Of a stretch of DNA of 32,813 nt, positions 25,324 to 32,813 are shown piece by piece. The stretch lies in NCBI RefSeq assembly GCF_902806485.1, contig NZ_CADCWT010000027.1, forward strand, positions 1 through 32,813, in the 5' to 3' direction. The DNA comes from Candidatus Frankia alpina. GTDB taxonomy: Bacteria > Actinomycetota > Actinomycetes > Frankiales > Frankiaceae. The notes under the pieces are model-generated. The model did no database searches. It had not been told where the DNA came from and saw nothing but the letters and a program-made list of their open reading frames with translations. Numbering within the stretch: the first letter of the stretch is position 1; every line of letters starts with the position of its first letter. The position numbers and the translations under genes were made by a program.

Positions 25324-27277
25324 ATGCCGGCCCCACCGCGGCGTGCCTGGCGGGACCGTGGCTGGATCGTCTGTCTCGGTGCTGCGCTGGCTGCGGCCGT
25401 CGGATCCGTCCTGCCGCCCATCGCAGGTGTCGGGCTCGACGTCCGGATGGCGTTGTACCTGCTGGCGAACCTGGTGGCTGCCGTTGCCCTCGCGAGGTCT
25501 CGCCCCCGTCCCGCGGCGCGGCTGGATACTCCTCGCGGGCAGTCAGGTTCTCGCGGCCGCAACCGACGTGGCCCTCTCCATTTCCCTGCGCACGTCCTCG
25601 GCCACGGTTGGGGTGGCGTTGGCGGACATCGTTCTGCTCCTCCGGTATCCGCTGCTGGTCCTGGGCCTGGCGGCGCTGGTACGGGCGCGCGGTCCCGGAC
25701 GGAACGCGGCAAGCCTGCTGGACACCGCGATGTTCCTCGCCGCGGCCGCCCTGCTGTCCTGGGTGTTTCTGGTGGCACCGGCGGTGCGGACGGGGGGTGT
25801 TTCGGCGGCCGGGATCGTCCCGGCGGTGTGCGCGGCGGCGGGTCTGTCGGTCGTCGGGGTGACCGTCAGAATCGTGGCGGGCGATGGCGAGCGCCTGGCC
25901 ACGTTGCTTCTCCTGGCGGGTGGGGTGCTCGTAGGCGTGGTGGCGGACGCCGCCGAGGTCTGCACCCGCATCGGTGCCGTCGTCGCGAGCGACGTGGGCA
26001 TCGGCGGTTCGGGCGGCACGGCGATCGATGGCCGGGATGCCGCCCGGATGGTGAGCGCTCTGCTCCTCGCTGCCGCCGCACTCCATCCCTCGCTGGCCCG
26101 ATCGGGCCAGTCGGCGGCGGTGCCGGCGGTGCCTGTCCGTGACGGGTTGCGGTTGGCCGCATTGTGTGGTCTCGGACTGGTCGGGCCGGCGGTTCTCGGG
26201 GTGCAGGCTGGTCGTGGCGATCTCCGTGACGTCCGCGTGATCGCGGTGGCGAGCGCCGGGATCATGCTGCTGATCATCGCCCGGATGGCGCGGCTGGAGG
26301 CCGAGCAGCGACATCTCGCGATCACAGATGGCCTGACCGGGCTACGGAGCCGCCGATATCTGGATGCCGAGATGAGGGTCGTCGCCCGGCGGGCTCGCTG
26401 GGTCGGATCGAGGGTGGGCCTGCTCCTCGTCGACGTCGACCACTTCAAGTCCGTGAATGACCGGTTCGGCCACCCGGCCGGCGACCAGGTGCTCACGGAG
26501 GTGGCCAGACGGCTGCTCATGGTGACCCGTCCGGGGGATGTCGTGGCCCGCTACGGGGGGGAGGAGTTCGCGCTGCTTGCGAGGGACGTCCGGGGCGACG
26601 CGCTGGCGGACATCGCCGAGCGGCTACGGCTCGGGGTGGGTAGGGAACCTGTGGAGGTGGCGCCGCCCGCGTCGGCCGCGGTAGCCTCCGCCGGCTGGTC
26701 AGCGGCAGCCGCCGACAGACCGGCCCCGCCCGTCGGGACGGACCCGCGGGGGCGCAGCGCGGGCGACCATGTGGGGAACGCCGCTCCCGGCCGTGGTGAT
26801 GCCGGCATGCCGATGGCGGGAGTCGCCCTACGAACCGCGGGGACCACGGCGACGACTCGTGCGGCGGGCCGGCGGGGCGCGGCGGGCCGGCTTCGGAACA
26901 CCGCTGGCGCCGGGTCGGTGTCGGTGACAGCGACGGTCTCGGTCGGCGGCGCGGTCCTGCCCGACGACGCGGATGATGTCCGCGCGCTGGTTGAGGTCGC
27001 GGACCGCGCCCTGTACGCCGCCAAGGAGGCGGGCCGGAACCGGGTCGCGATCGGTCCGGAGGGGACGGCACCGCCGGGGCGGGCCCCGGCCGCGACGCCG
27101 GCACCCGCTCGGCCGGTCTCGCCTCGTTCGCGGCCGGCCGGACTGGCGGTGGTCGGTCGCCCGGCCGTCGGTCCGCCGGCGTTGCTTCTGCGGGCAGCCG
27201 TTGATCCGTTCGGATCGGCGCCCGCGCCCCGGCCGAGTGCACCGTTTGGTGCACTCGGCGCGCCCGCGTCCGGGTAG
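25324..27277 (+). pseudogene. Membrane diguanylate cyclase (GGDEF), +1 frameshift near 25495
   Basis: A c-di-GMP synthase with several membrane helices and a C-terminal GGDEF domain. The N-terminus (MPAPPRRAWRDRGWIVCLG) and first helices are read from 25324; after NLVAAVALA an extra base at about 25495 moves the frame, and GLAPVPRRGWILLAGSQVL continues to the end. The GGDEF domain starts ITDGLTGLRSRRYLD, has DVDHFKSVNDRFGH, and the active-site motif ARYGGEEFALLA. The inhibitory I-site RPGD lies five residues before GGEEF. A segment of about 95 low-complexity residues (near 26640-26925) interrupts the domain before VSVTATVSVGGAVLPDDAD...ADRALYAAKEAGRNRV. A proline-rich tail ends at TAG 27275-27277. 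Start uncertain: no good ribosome site precedes 25324. The catalytic half is intact; the frameshift removes the membrane part unless corrected. Confidence 0.82.
27232..27259 (+). repeat. Perfect 12-bp hairpin shortly before the GGDEF stop
   Basis: GCCGAGTGCACC (27232-27243) is exactly complementary to 27248-27259 with a GTTT loop. It lies inside the proline-rich tail, 15 nt before the TAG at 27275. No T-run follows, so it is only a weak terminator candidate. Confidence 0.8.
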
Positions 27278-27409
27278 GGCAGATGGTGGGCCGGTGACGA
27301 TGGCGAACAAGCCCGATCGGGCCATGCAACCAGCGTCGATCCGAACGGCGCACCGGCCTCGTCCACCGAGCCCGCGGCGGCAGGCGCGGCCGCGTCGGCG
27401 GTCGCCACC

Positions 27410-28123
27410 GTGGTGGCTGCGGTACTGGCCGCGGAGCCGCAGGAGCTGGCCGGGCGGCTGCCCGACGGCATCGAGTGCCTGCGTCGGATCGCCGAGCAGG
27501 TCGACGCCTGCCACGCACCGCGAGCGGACGGCCGGGCGGTGGGGCGCTGGCTTACCGAGGTCCTCACCGTGCTCGGCCATGCCGCCGTGACGCGGCACCG
27601 GGCCCGCCTGGCAGAGCGGCTGCACAACGTGGGCAAGATCCTCCTTCCGCCGCAGGTGCTGGCCCGACCGGGCCCCCTGGACGCAGAGGAGTGGCGGTTG
27701 ATCCGGATGCACCCGCTGATGGGCGCGAATCTGCTAGCCCAGGTGCCGGGTCTGCAGATCGAGGCGGAGATCATCGCCCAACAGCGGGAGTGGTTCGGCG
27801 GGGGTGGCTACCCCAGCGGGATCGCCGGGTCCGGGATCCGGATCGAGGCACGAGCCTTGGCGGTCTGCACGGCCTGGGCGGCGATGCGCGGCGGGCGAGG
27901 CGGGCGGGATCCCCTGAGCGGGCCAGCCGCCCGCGAGCAGCTGCGGGTGGGGCGCGCCACCCAGTTCGACCCGGTGGTCGTCGACGTCTTTCTCGCGCTG
28001 GAGTCGGACCGGCGAGTCGGACTGCCCCATCCGGGCGACCGACTTACGACCACCCCGGCCGCGCGGGCGACCGACCGGCCGGTGCTTGACTCGCTCGACC
28101 GCACGCCACTGTCCCGGCTGTGA
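27410..28123 (+). CDS. Degenerate HD-GYP domain protein, probably the C-terminal part of the GGDEF protein
   Basis: A 237-residue protein aligning by eye with HD-GYP c-di-GMP phosphodiesterases, but with the metal ligands changed: the HD motif reads LHNVGKILLPPQVLARPG (Asp to Asn), the HHE-type motif reads AQQREWFGGGGYPSGI (both His to Gln, Asp to Gly), and the later DAYDAM-type motif reads CTAWAAM. The GYP motif itself survives (GGYPSG). It is therefore likely non-catalytic and perhaps c-di-GMP-binding or structural. The only in-frame start after the upstream TAG is GTG 27410, with no ribosome site. The same frame is open all the way from the TAG at 27275 and reads as linker (GRWWAGDDGEQARSG), so the domain may once have been, or may still be through readthrough, the C-terminus of the GGDEF protein. 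Confidence 0.7.
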   Translation: MVAAVLAAEPQELAGRLPDGIECLRRIAEQVDACHAPRADGRAVGRWLTEVLTVLGHAAVTRHRARLAERLHNVGKILLPPQVLARPGPLDAEEWRLIRMHPLMGANLLAQVPGLQIEAEIIAQQREWFGGGGYPSGIAGSGIRIEARALAVCTAWAAMRGGRGGRDPLSGPAAREQLRVGRATQFDPVVVDVFLALESDRRVGLPHPGDRLTTTPAARATDRPVLDSLDRTPLSRL

Positions 28124-28173
28124 GGCTGACCGAGCGCGACTTCCCTTCGACTTCCGCGCCGACGGTGCGGTGG

Positions 28174-28196
28174 GCCGATGCCGGCCTGGCATCGGC
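28174..28196 (+). terminator. Hairpin after the HD-GYP gene, candidate terminator
   Basis: GCCGATGCC (28174-28182) pairs with GGCATCGGC (28188-28196), 9 bp with a 5-nt loop, 50 nt after the stop. A short pyrimidine run (TTCTTT, about 28215) follows, so termination is plausible but the U-tract is weak. Confidence 0.5.
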
Positions 28197-28253
28197 TGGC
28201 CCGGCAGCGGGTAGTTCTTTCCCGATCGGTCCGAGAGTAACCGCTCCGGGCGC

Positions 28254-28281
28254 TTGGCCAGATACTCACCGTAACTATACG
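28254..28281 (+). promoter_or_regulatory. Candidate promoter of the GpgS-like gene
   Basis: TTGGCC (28254-28259) and TATACG (28276-28281) are 16 nt apart in an AT-richer patch. If used, it gives a leader of about 390 nt before the start at 28676. Confidence 0.35.
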
Positions 28282-28675
28282 GGTCAGTAGTGCGGTTCCG
28301 GTACGGCGCGGCGTGTTCGCGCTCGGTCCCGAAAGTGGCAGTTGATACCCGCCCAAAAAGAGGGGAGTGACGGATAGAGCCGCAACACCGATACTTTGAC
28401 GCTCCAGCACCTGACATGTGTCGGATCGGTCGTGCTCCGCCAGACCGCAAAGAGGATGCGGCGAACCTGAGCGCGGGGGAGGTACCGGAATCGACCCGGG
28501 CGGGTGGGGCGTTGCGAACGGAGGTACGCAATCATGCGGACAGCGGCACGAGGGGAAATCACCGTCCGGTCCGCCTGATACCGACCCCGCAACGCCCGTA
28601 GCAGATCCCGACGGGACGTTTTCACCGGTACGGGGGCTGTCCGTACCCAAGAAAGGTCACGAGAGAGGGGCGTCC
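28282..28675 (+). promoter_or_regulatory. Long structured leader of the GpgS-like gene
   Basis: About 390 bp with no convincing gene but with several pairing elements: GGGCGTTGCG (28507-28516) with CGCAACGCCC (28588-28597), an inner GCGGAC/GTCCGC pair, and GGTACGG/CCGTACC (about 28627-28647) just before the ribosome site GAGAGGGG. A GCGGGGGA segment at about 28470 recalls part of the c-di-AMP riboswitch core, but the remaining conserved elements did not match. A 61-codon open frame (28416-28601) covers the same ground and is probably fortuitous. Confidence 0.4.
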
Positions 28676-29746
28676 GTGCGAACGCTCGAACCCATCAGCC
28701 TCGACCTCGACACGATCGAGGTGGACAAGCTTGCCAAGGGCATCACCCTGAGCCTGTTGATCCCGGCCCGCGGCCCGGAGGCGGCTCGGACCATCGGTGA
28801 GATCATCGCGCAGAACCGGCAGCGGTGGATGCAGGAACGCAGTGTTCTGGACGAGATCGGCGTCGTCGTCGATCCGTCCTCGGACGGGGACGAGCACGAC
28901 CTCGTGCGCATCGCGACGGACGCGGGCGCGAGCTGGGTCGTCCGCGGGCAGTCCGTCCTGCAACGCCATGCCGGCCGGGAGGAGACGGCGACGGGCGGGA
29001 AGGCTGGCGCCATGCGCAGCCTCGCCTACCTTGCGTTCGGCAATCGGCTCATCTTCCACGACGCCGATCTCGAAAGTTACGATCCGTACACGGTTGGGGT
29101 GCTCGCCGCGGCGACGACAGCCGGGAATGCTCCGCTTTTTGTGAACGGAAGTTCGCGCAGGGTGACGGGTGACGGTCGGCCTGGCGGGCGTACCACCGAG
29201 ATGCTGCGGTCGTTGCTGTCGAAGCAGCTTGCCCGGTATGTGCCGTCCATCACGCGGACTATCCAACCCCTGATCGGGGAGTTCGTCATCGACGCGGATG
29301 TCTTCGCGGCGCTGGCCTTCTCGCGCGGGTATGGTGTGGAGACCTCGCTGAAGGTGCTGGCTCTCGACCTGCTCGACTACTCGGACAGCCTGCAGGTCGA
29401 GCTGCCGATCAAGTATCAGGTCGGCCAGCATTACCATAGCCTCGTGAAACAGTTCCATGAGATTAGTTTCACAATCGATGTCCTGGAGGCGTACTTCCAG
29501 CGGCGCCGGGTCGATCCGCACGTCGCCATCTGGCAGATCGCGGACAACTACGACCTGCTATTCCCGGGCCGTACCTACGCACTGCACCGACCGCCGGGTT
29601 ACGACGAGGCGGATTTCGTCCCGCGCATGGGCTTCTACCAGCCGCTGGCCACGGCACCCGCATATCAGGCCCGGCTTCCGGAGATCAAGAGTGCCCGCCG
29701 GGTCGCCCTGGACGCATTGGAGCGCCGGATGCGCACGTCGGCCTGA
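28676..29746 (+). CDS. Glucosyl-3-phosphoglycerate synthase-like glycosyltransferase (GT-A fold)
   Basis: A 356-residue inverting/retaining GT-A-type glycosyltransferase similar by eye to GpgS/MpgS proteins. It shows LSLLIPARGPEAARTIGEII (N-terminal strand), GGKAGAMRSLAYLA, the metal-binding DAD in IFHDADLESYDP, GGRTTEMLRSLLSKQLARY and QPLIGEFVIDADVFAALAFSRGYGVE followed by a GQHYHSL segment. GpgS makes glucosyl-3-phosphoglycerate, the first step to methylglucose lipopolysaccharide or glucosylglycerate compatible solutes. Start GTG 28676 has GAGAGGGG 5 nt upstream; an upstream in-frame extension lacks a ribosome site. It is followed by a strong bidirectional terminator. The exact sugar and acceptor remain open. 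Confidence 0.82.
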   Translation: MRTLEPISLDLDTIEVDKLAKGITLSLLIPARGPEAARTIGEIIAQNRQRWMQERSVLDEIGVVVDPSSDGDEHDLVRIATDAGASWVVRGQSVLQRHAGREETATGGKAGAMRSLAYLAFGNRLIFHDADLESYDPYTVGVLAAATTAGNAPLFVNGSSRRVTGDGRPGGRTTEMLRSLLSKQLARYVPSITRTIQPLIGEFVIDADVFAALAFSRGYGVETSLKVLALDLLDYSDSLQVELPIKYQVGQHYHSLVKQFHEISFTIDVLEAYFQRRRVDPHVAIWQIADNYDLLFPGRTYALHRPPGYDEADFVPRMGFYQPLATAPAYQARLPEIKSARRVALDALERRMRTSA

Positions 29747-29754
29747 CCAATTCC

Positions 29755-29786
29755 GCCCCGGCCGGGCTGAGCGGCCCGGTCGGGGC
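29755..29786. terminator. Strong bidirectional hairpin terminator between convergent genes
   Basis: A 13-bp GC-rich stem with one G-U pair (29755-29767 with 29774-29786) lies 8 nt after the GpgS-like stop and 3 nt before the stop of the convergent TetR remnant. There is no U-tract, as is common in high-GC actinobacteria. Confidence 0.7.
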
Positions 29787-29789
29787 ACG

Positions 29790-30509
29790 TCATCCGGTCC
29801 GGCGGGGCCGCCGGGCGATCACCCGGCAGGCCTGGGCGAACACGTCGGTCATCTGCCGGTCGAACAGGTCGGCGGGAGGTGGCCGAAGGTTTCCAGTGAC
29901 AGGAAGCCGTGCAGCTGGGTCCACGCCGTCAGGCACACCGTCATGCCAGCGGGGCCGATCGGCACTTCGTGGTCAGCTGCCCAGGCCCGCAGCCTGGCCT
30001 GCATCGTCGGGGTGAGTCCGGCGTCGACCTGGCTGGTGTCAACCAGGCCGGCCCCGATCGTCTCCGTCATGCAGCGGAAAAGCACGGCCACCGAGCGCTT
30101 CAGCTCCGCGGCCACCCGGTTGTCGACGGACCCGCCTTCCGACACCCGCGGACCGAAGATCAACCTGTACTCGACCGGGTGGTTCAGCGCCCAGCGACGG
30201 TGCGCCCGGGTGACGTCCAGCCACCGACCCAGATGGTCGTGCGGATCGCCTGCCGCGGAGGCCGCCTCCAGGGCGTCGGCCAGCGAGGCGAAGCCGTCGG
30301 CCGTTCAGCTCCTCGAGCAGGACCTCTCGGCTGTCCACATAGCGGTACAGGGCCGAGGGGGCCATGCCCATCGCGCGTGCCACCCCCCGAAGGGACAGTG
30401 CGGCGGGGCCGAGCTCCGCCAGCTGGGCGTGCGCGGTGCGCTTGATCTCCTCGAGGGTGGCCCGCCGTAGCCGTTCCCGGCGCGGGACTGGACTACTCAC
30501 GGCAGTCAT
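29790..30509 (-). pseudogene. TetR-family regulator, two frameshifts
   Basis: The N-terminal DNA-binding domain is intact: RRATLEEIKRTAHAQLAELG, then LSLRGVARAMGMAPSALYRYVDSREVLLEEL. After EELN one extra base at about 30300 shifts the frame, and the ligand domain continues as DGFASLADALEAAS, RWLDVTRAHRRWALNHPVEY and IFGPRVSEGGSVDNRV in the next frame. After FGHLPP one base is missing at about 29871-29878, and the tail DLFDRQMTDVFAQACRVIAR ends at TGA 29790-29792. The sum of the two shifts restores the original frame only at the very end. Start: ATG 30509, weak ribosome site; a TTG at 30536 is also in frame. It is divergent from the MmpL remnant, which it very likely repressed through the palindrome at 30552-30595. 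Confidence 0.84.
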
Positions 30510-30551
30510 GGTCGATCTCGCGGTGAACGCTGTCAACTACGCGTCAATCCG

Positions 30552-30595
30552 ACCTTGACGAGAACATCGTTCGCGAACACTGTTCTCTGCAAGGT
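30552..30595. promoter_or_regulatory. 44-bp palindrome, likely TetR operator
   Basis: A near-perfect palindrome centred between 30573 and 30574: ACCTTG/CAAGGT outer arms, GAGAACA/TGTTCTC middle arms and an inner GTTCGCGAAC core, with 18 of 22 pairs matching. It lies between the divergent TetR and MmpL remnants. TTGACG (30555-30560) inside the left arm could be the -35 of the MmpL promoter, so binding would block transcription. Confidence 0.75.
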
Positions 30596-30617
30596 TGCCC
30601 CATCTGCGGAGGAAACC

Positions 30618-32807
30618 ATGTTCTCGTCCCTTGTGGCGCTGGTGACGCGCCGTCCCCGCCTGGTACTGGTCCTCACGGTCGTCCTCCTGCTCGGCGGCGG
30701 CGTCCTTGCGAGCACGGCCTTCGGCAAGCTGCAGACCGCGGGCTTCGACGACCCGGCGTCGGAGTCCTCCCGGGCGGCCGATGTGATGGACGCCCGCTTT
30801 CGCGGCCGTCCAAACGTGCTCTTTCTCGTCACTGCCCGGCGGGGGGCCGTCGCTGCGCTCCCGGGACGGTCGATCGGCGCTGGTCGTGGCCAGCGTGCGG
30901 GACGATGACGAGGCCTCGGACATCGTCGATCACTACGAGTCACCGAAACGCTGGCCCGACTCGGTGACCGTCCAACCGGGTGGTCGGGCGACGGTGGGCG
31001 AGGACATCGGCCACCAGGTCTCCGCCGACCTCGCCGTGGCCGAGTCGATCGCCATCCCCGTCACCCTGGTGCTGCTGGTGATGGCGTTCGCCGGCGTCGT
31101 CGCCGCGCTGCTGCCGCTGGGCATCGGACTGCTCGGCATCGTCGGCGGCTTCGCGACCCTGTCCGTGATCGGTGGGCTCACCGACGTATCGATCTTCGCT
31201 GTGAACCTCGCGACGGCGATGGGCCTTGGTCTCGGCATCGACTACTCCCTGCTGATGGTCAGCCGGTTCCGCGAGGAGCTGGCGGCCGGGCGTGAGCGCG
31301 CCGACGCGGTGGCGGTGACCGTTCACGCCGCCGGTCGGACCATCCTGTTCAGCGGTGCCACGGTGATCGTGGCGTTGGCCGTGATGCTGCTGTTCCCGCC
31401 GTACTTCCTGAAGTCCATGGCGTATGCGGGCATCGCGGTGACGCTGGTGGCGGTCGTGGCGGCGATCGTGTCGCTGCCGGCGCTGCTGATGGTGCTCGGG
31501 GAGCGGGTGAACTCCTGGCGGGTGGGTGGCCTGATCGGACTGGTCCGTCGACGCCGGACAAGCCGGTCGGAGCCGGTGGGGGTGTCCGGCGCGGACGGGG
31601 GGGCGGCGACCGGGGCGCGGGAGGCGGGTGAATCCCCGTTCTGGCGACGGGTGGCGGCGACGGTGATGCGCCGGCCGGTGCTCACCGGGCTGCCGGTGGT
31701 CGCGGTGCTGCTCGTGCTCGGGACGCCGTTCCTGCACGTGGACTTCGGGACGCCGGACGACCGGGTGCTCCAGCCGGGTGGTCGGGGACGCGCTGCGCGC
31801 GGACTTCGTGGCTGATCTCGGCGGTGCGATGGAGGTCGTCGTGCAGGCCGCCGGGACGGGGCCCGGTCGACCGGCCGGCGCTGACCGACTACGCGGCGAC
31901 GCTGTCGCGGCTGCCCGACGTGGCCCGCGTGGACAGTGCGCTGGGAACCTACGTGCAGGGTCGGCGCACCGTACCCCCCGGTCCGGCCAGCAGCCGCTTC
32001 GCGGCCGCCGGCGCGGACTCGCTGCAGGTGGTGACCTCGGTGGACTACGCGTCGGGTCGAGCGCAGAAGCTCGTCCGGACCGCCCGCGCGGTGCCGCCGC
32101 CCGCCGGGACTTCCGCCCTGATCGGCGGGGCGCCCGCCGTCCTGGTGGACGGCAAGAGCACGGTCGCGGACCGGCTCCCCCTCGCACTCGGCCTGATCGC
32201 GCTGGCGACCTTCGTCCTGCTGTTCCTGTTCACCGGCAGCGTGCTGCTACCGGTGAAGGCGATCGTGCTCAACGGCCTGGCCATGTGTGCGGTGTTCGGC
32301 GCATCCGTGTGGATCTTCAGTGACGGGCACCTCGCGGGACTGCTCGACTTCACCCCGGGCCCGCTGGACACGTCCATGCCGGTGCTGCTGTTCTGCATCG
32401 CCTTCGGGCTGTCGATGGACTACGAGGTTTTCCTGCTCTCGCGGATCAAGGAGGCGCACGATGCCGGGGCGGGCAACTCCGAGGCTGTCGCCACCGGGCT
32501 CGCCCGGGTCGGACGAATCGTGACCACCGCGGCGGCGCTGCTCGCGGTCACCTTCCTCGCCTTCGCGACCTCGTCGGTCCGCTTCATGCAGATGTTCGGG
32601 GTCGGAACGGCGCTGGCCATCGTGTTGGACGCGACGCTCATCCGGGGGGTGCTCGTCCCCGCGTTCATGCGGGTCGCGGGCAACGCGAACTGGTGGGCGC
32701 CGCGCCCACTGCGGATCCTGCATGACCGGTTCGGACTCCACGAGTACCGCGCCCCCGCCCCGCCGGCCGGGCCCGTAGAAGAGCTGGCCGGATCGGGCCA
32801 TGCCTGA
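30618..32807 (+). pseudogene. MmpL/RND-family membrane transporter, three frame breaks
   Basis: ATG 30618 is preceded by GGAGG 5 nt upstream. The reading is MFSSLVALVTRRPRLVLVLT (first helix), GKLQTAGFDDPASESSRAAD and VLFLVTA, then at about 30830-30848 it jumps frame to SLRSRDGRSALVVASV; relatives have some 45 more residues here, so DNA is probably deleted. A first membrane block follows with MGLGLGIDYSLLMVSRFREE. At about 31777 the frame moves again (to VVGDALRADFVADLGG), and at about 31855-31862 once more (to GPVDRPALTDYAATLSRL). The second membrane block has FGLSMDYEVFLLSRIKEAHD and ends at TGA 32805-32807. MmpL proteins export lipids or drugs by proton motive force. The gene cannot give a full-length protein as read; the two proton-relay motifs are both preserved. 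Confidence 0.86.
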
Positions 32808-32813
32808 CGGGCC

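Noticed and set aside
28416..28601. 61-codon open frame in the GpgS-like leader
   Set aside because: No ribosome site, and it coincides with the pairing elements of the leader.
28460..28640. c-di-AMP (ydaO-type) riboswitch
   Set aside because: Only a GCGGGGGA-like segment matches; the other conserved blocks are not found by eye, so I report it only as an unidentified structured leader.

Overview
The window is about 33 kb of very GC-rich DNA with GTG starts, GGAGG-type ribosome binding sites, an ANTAR/GAF/PAS/SpoIIE phosphatase, an SHELRTP hybrid kinase with poly-HAMP repeats, a mycobacterial-type acyl desaturase/reductase pair, GpgS-like and MmpL genes. This points to a high-GC actinobacterium; gene content and style are most like Frankia, but that assignment is inference.

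Layout. 1-299 (-): 5' part of a UbiA-family prenyltransferase running off the left edge. 462-2927 (-) and 3103-5919 (+): a divergent signalling pair, a SpoIIE-type phosphatase and a soluble HAMP-repeat hybrid histidine kinase. 5876-8151 (-): an acyl-CoA desaturase and its 2Fe-2S reductase, both broken by stops or a frameshift. 8324-9911 (-): SDR plus TetR. 10064-10831 (+): ThiF/HesA-like adenylyltransferase. 10906-12234 (-): exported propeller-like protein. 13012-18759 (+): a coupled moxR-DUF58-transglutaminase operon whose second and third genes each carry a frameshift. 19055-20099 (+): a 60-residue protein and a PIG-L deacetylase. 20214-23668 (+): tandem glycine riboswitch and gcvP, the latter with an 18-bp tandem repeat near its start. 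24099-24851 (+): FkbM methyltransferase. 25324-28123 (+): a frameshifted GGDEF protein followed, across a TAG in the same frame, by a degenerate HD-GYP domain. 28676-29746 (+): GpgS-like glycosyltransferase with a long structured leader. 29790-32807: a broken TetR gene and a broken MmpL gene divergent around an intact 44-bp palindrome.

The dominant theme is decay. Eight reading frames carry lesions (nonsense codons, single-base shifts, one apparent internal deletion), while the neighbouring housekeeping and signalling genes are intact. Either this is a genome undergoing pseudogenisation (as in host-restricted symbionts) or the assembly has indel errors; nonsense codons standing where the encoded family has tryptophan or glutamine argue that at least part of the decay is real. 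I found no CRISPR array, tRNA, rRNA, IS element or integrase. No convincing new defence or biosynthetic system is visible. The most original leads are the degenerate HD-GYP attached to a GGDEF protein, the MmpL/TetR operator, the structured leader of the GpgS-like gene, and the repeat-bearing N-terminus of GcvP behind a glycine riboswitch.
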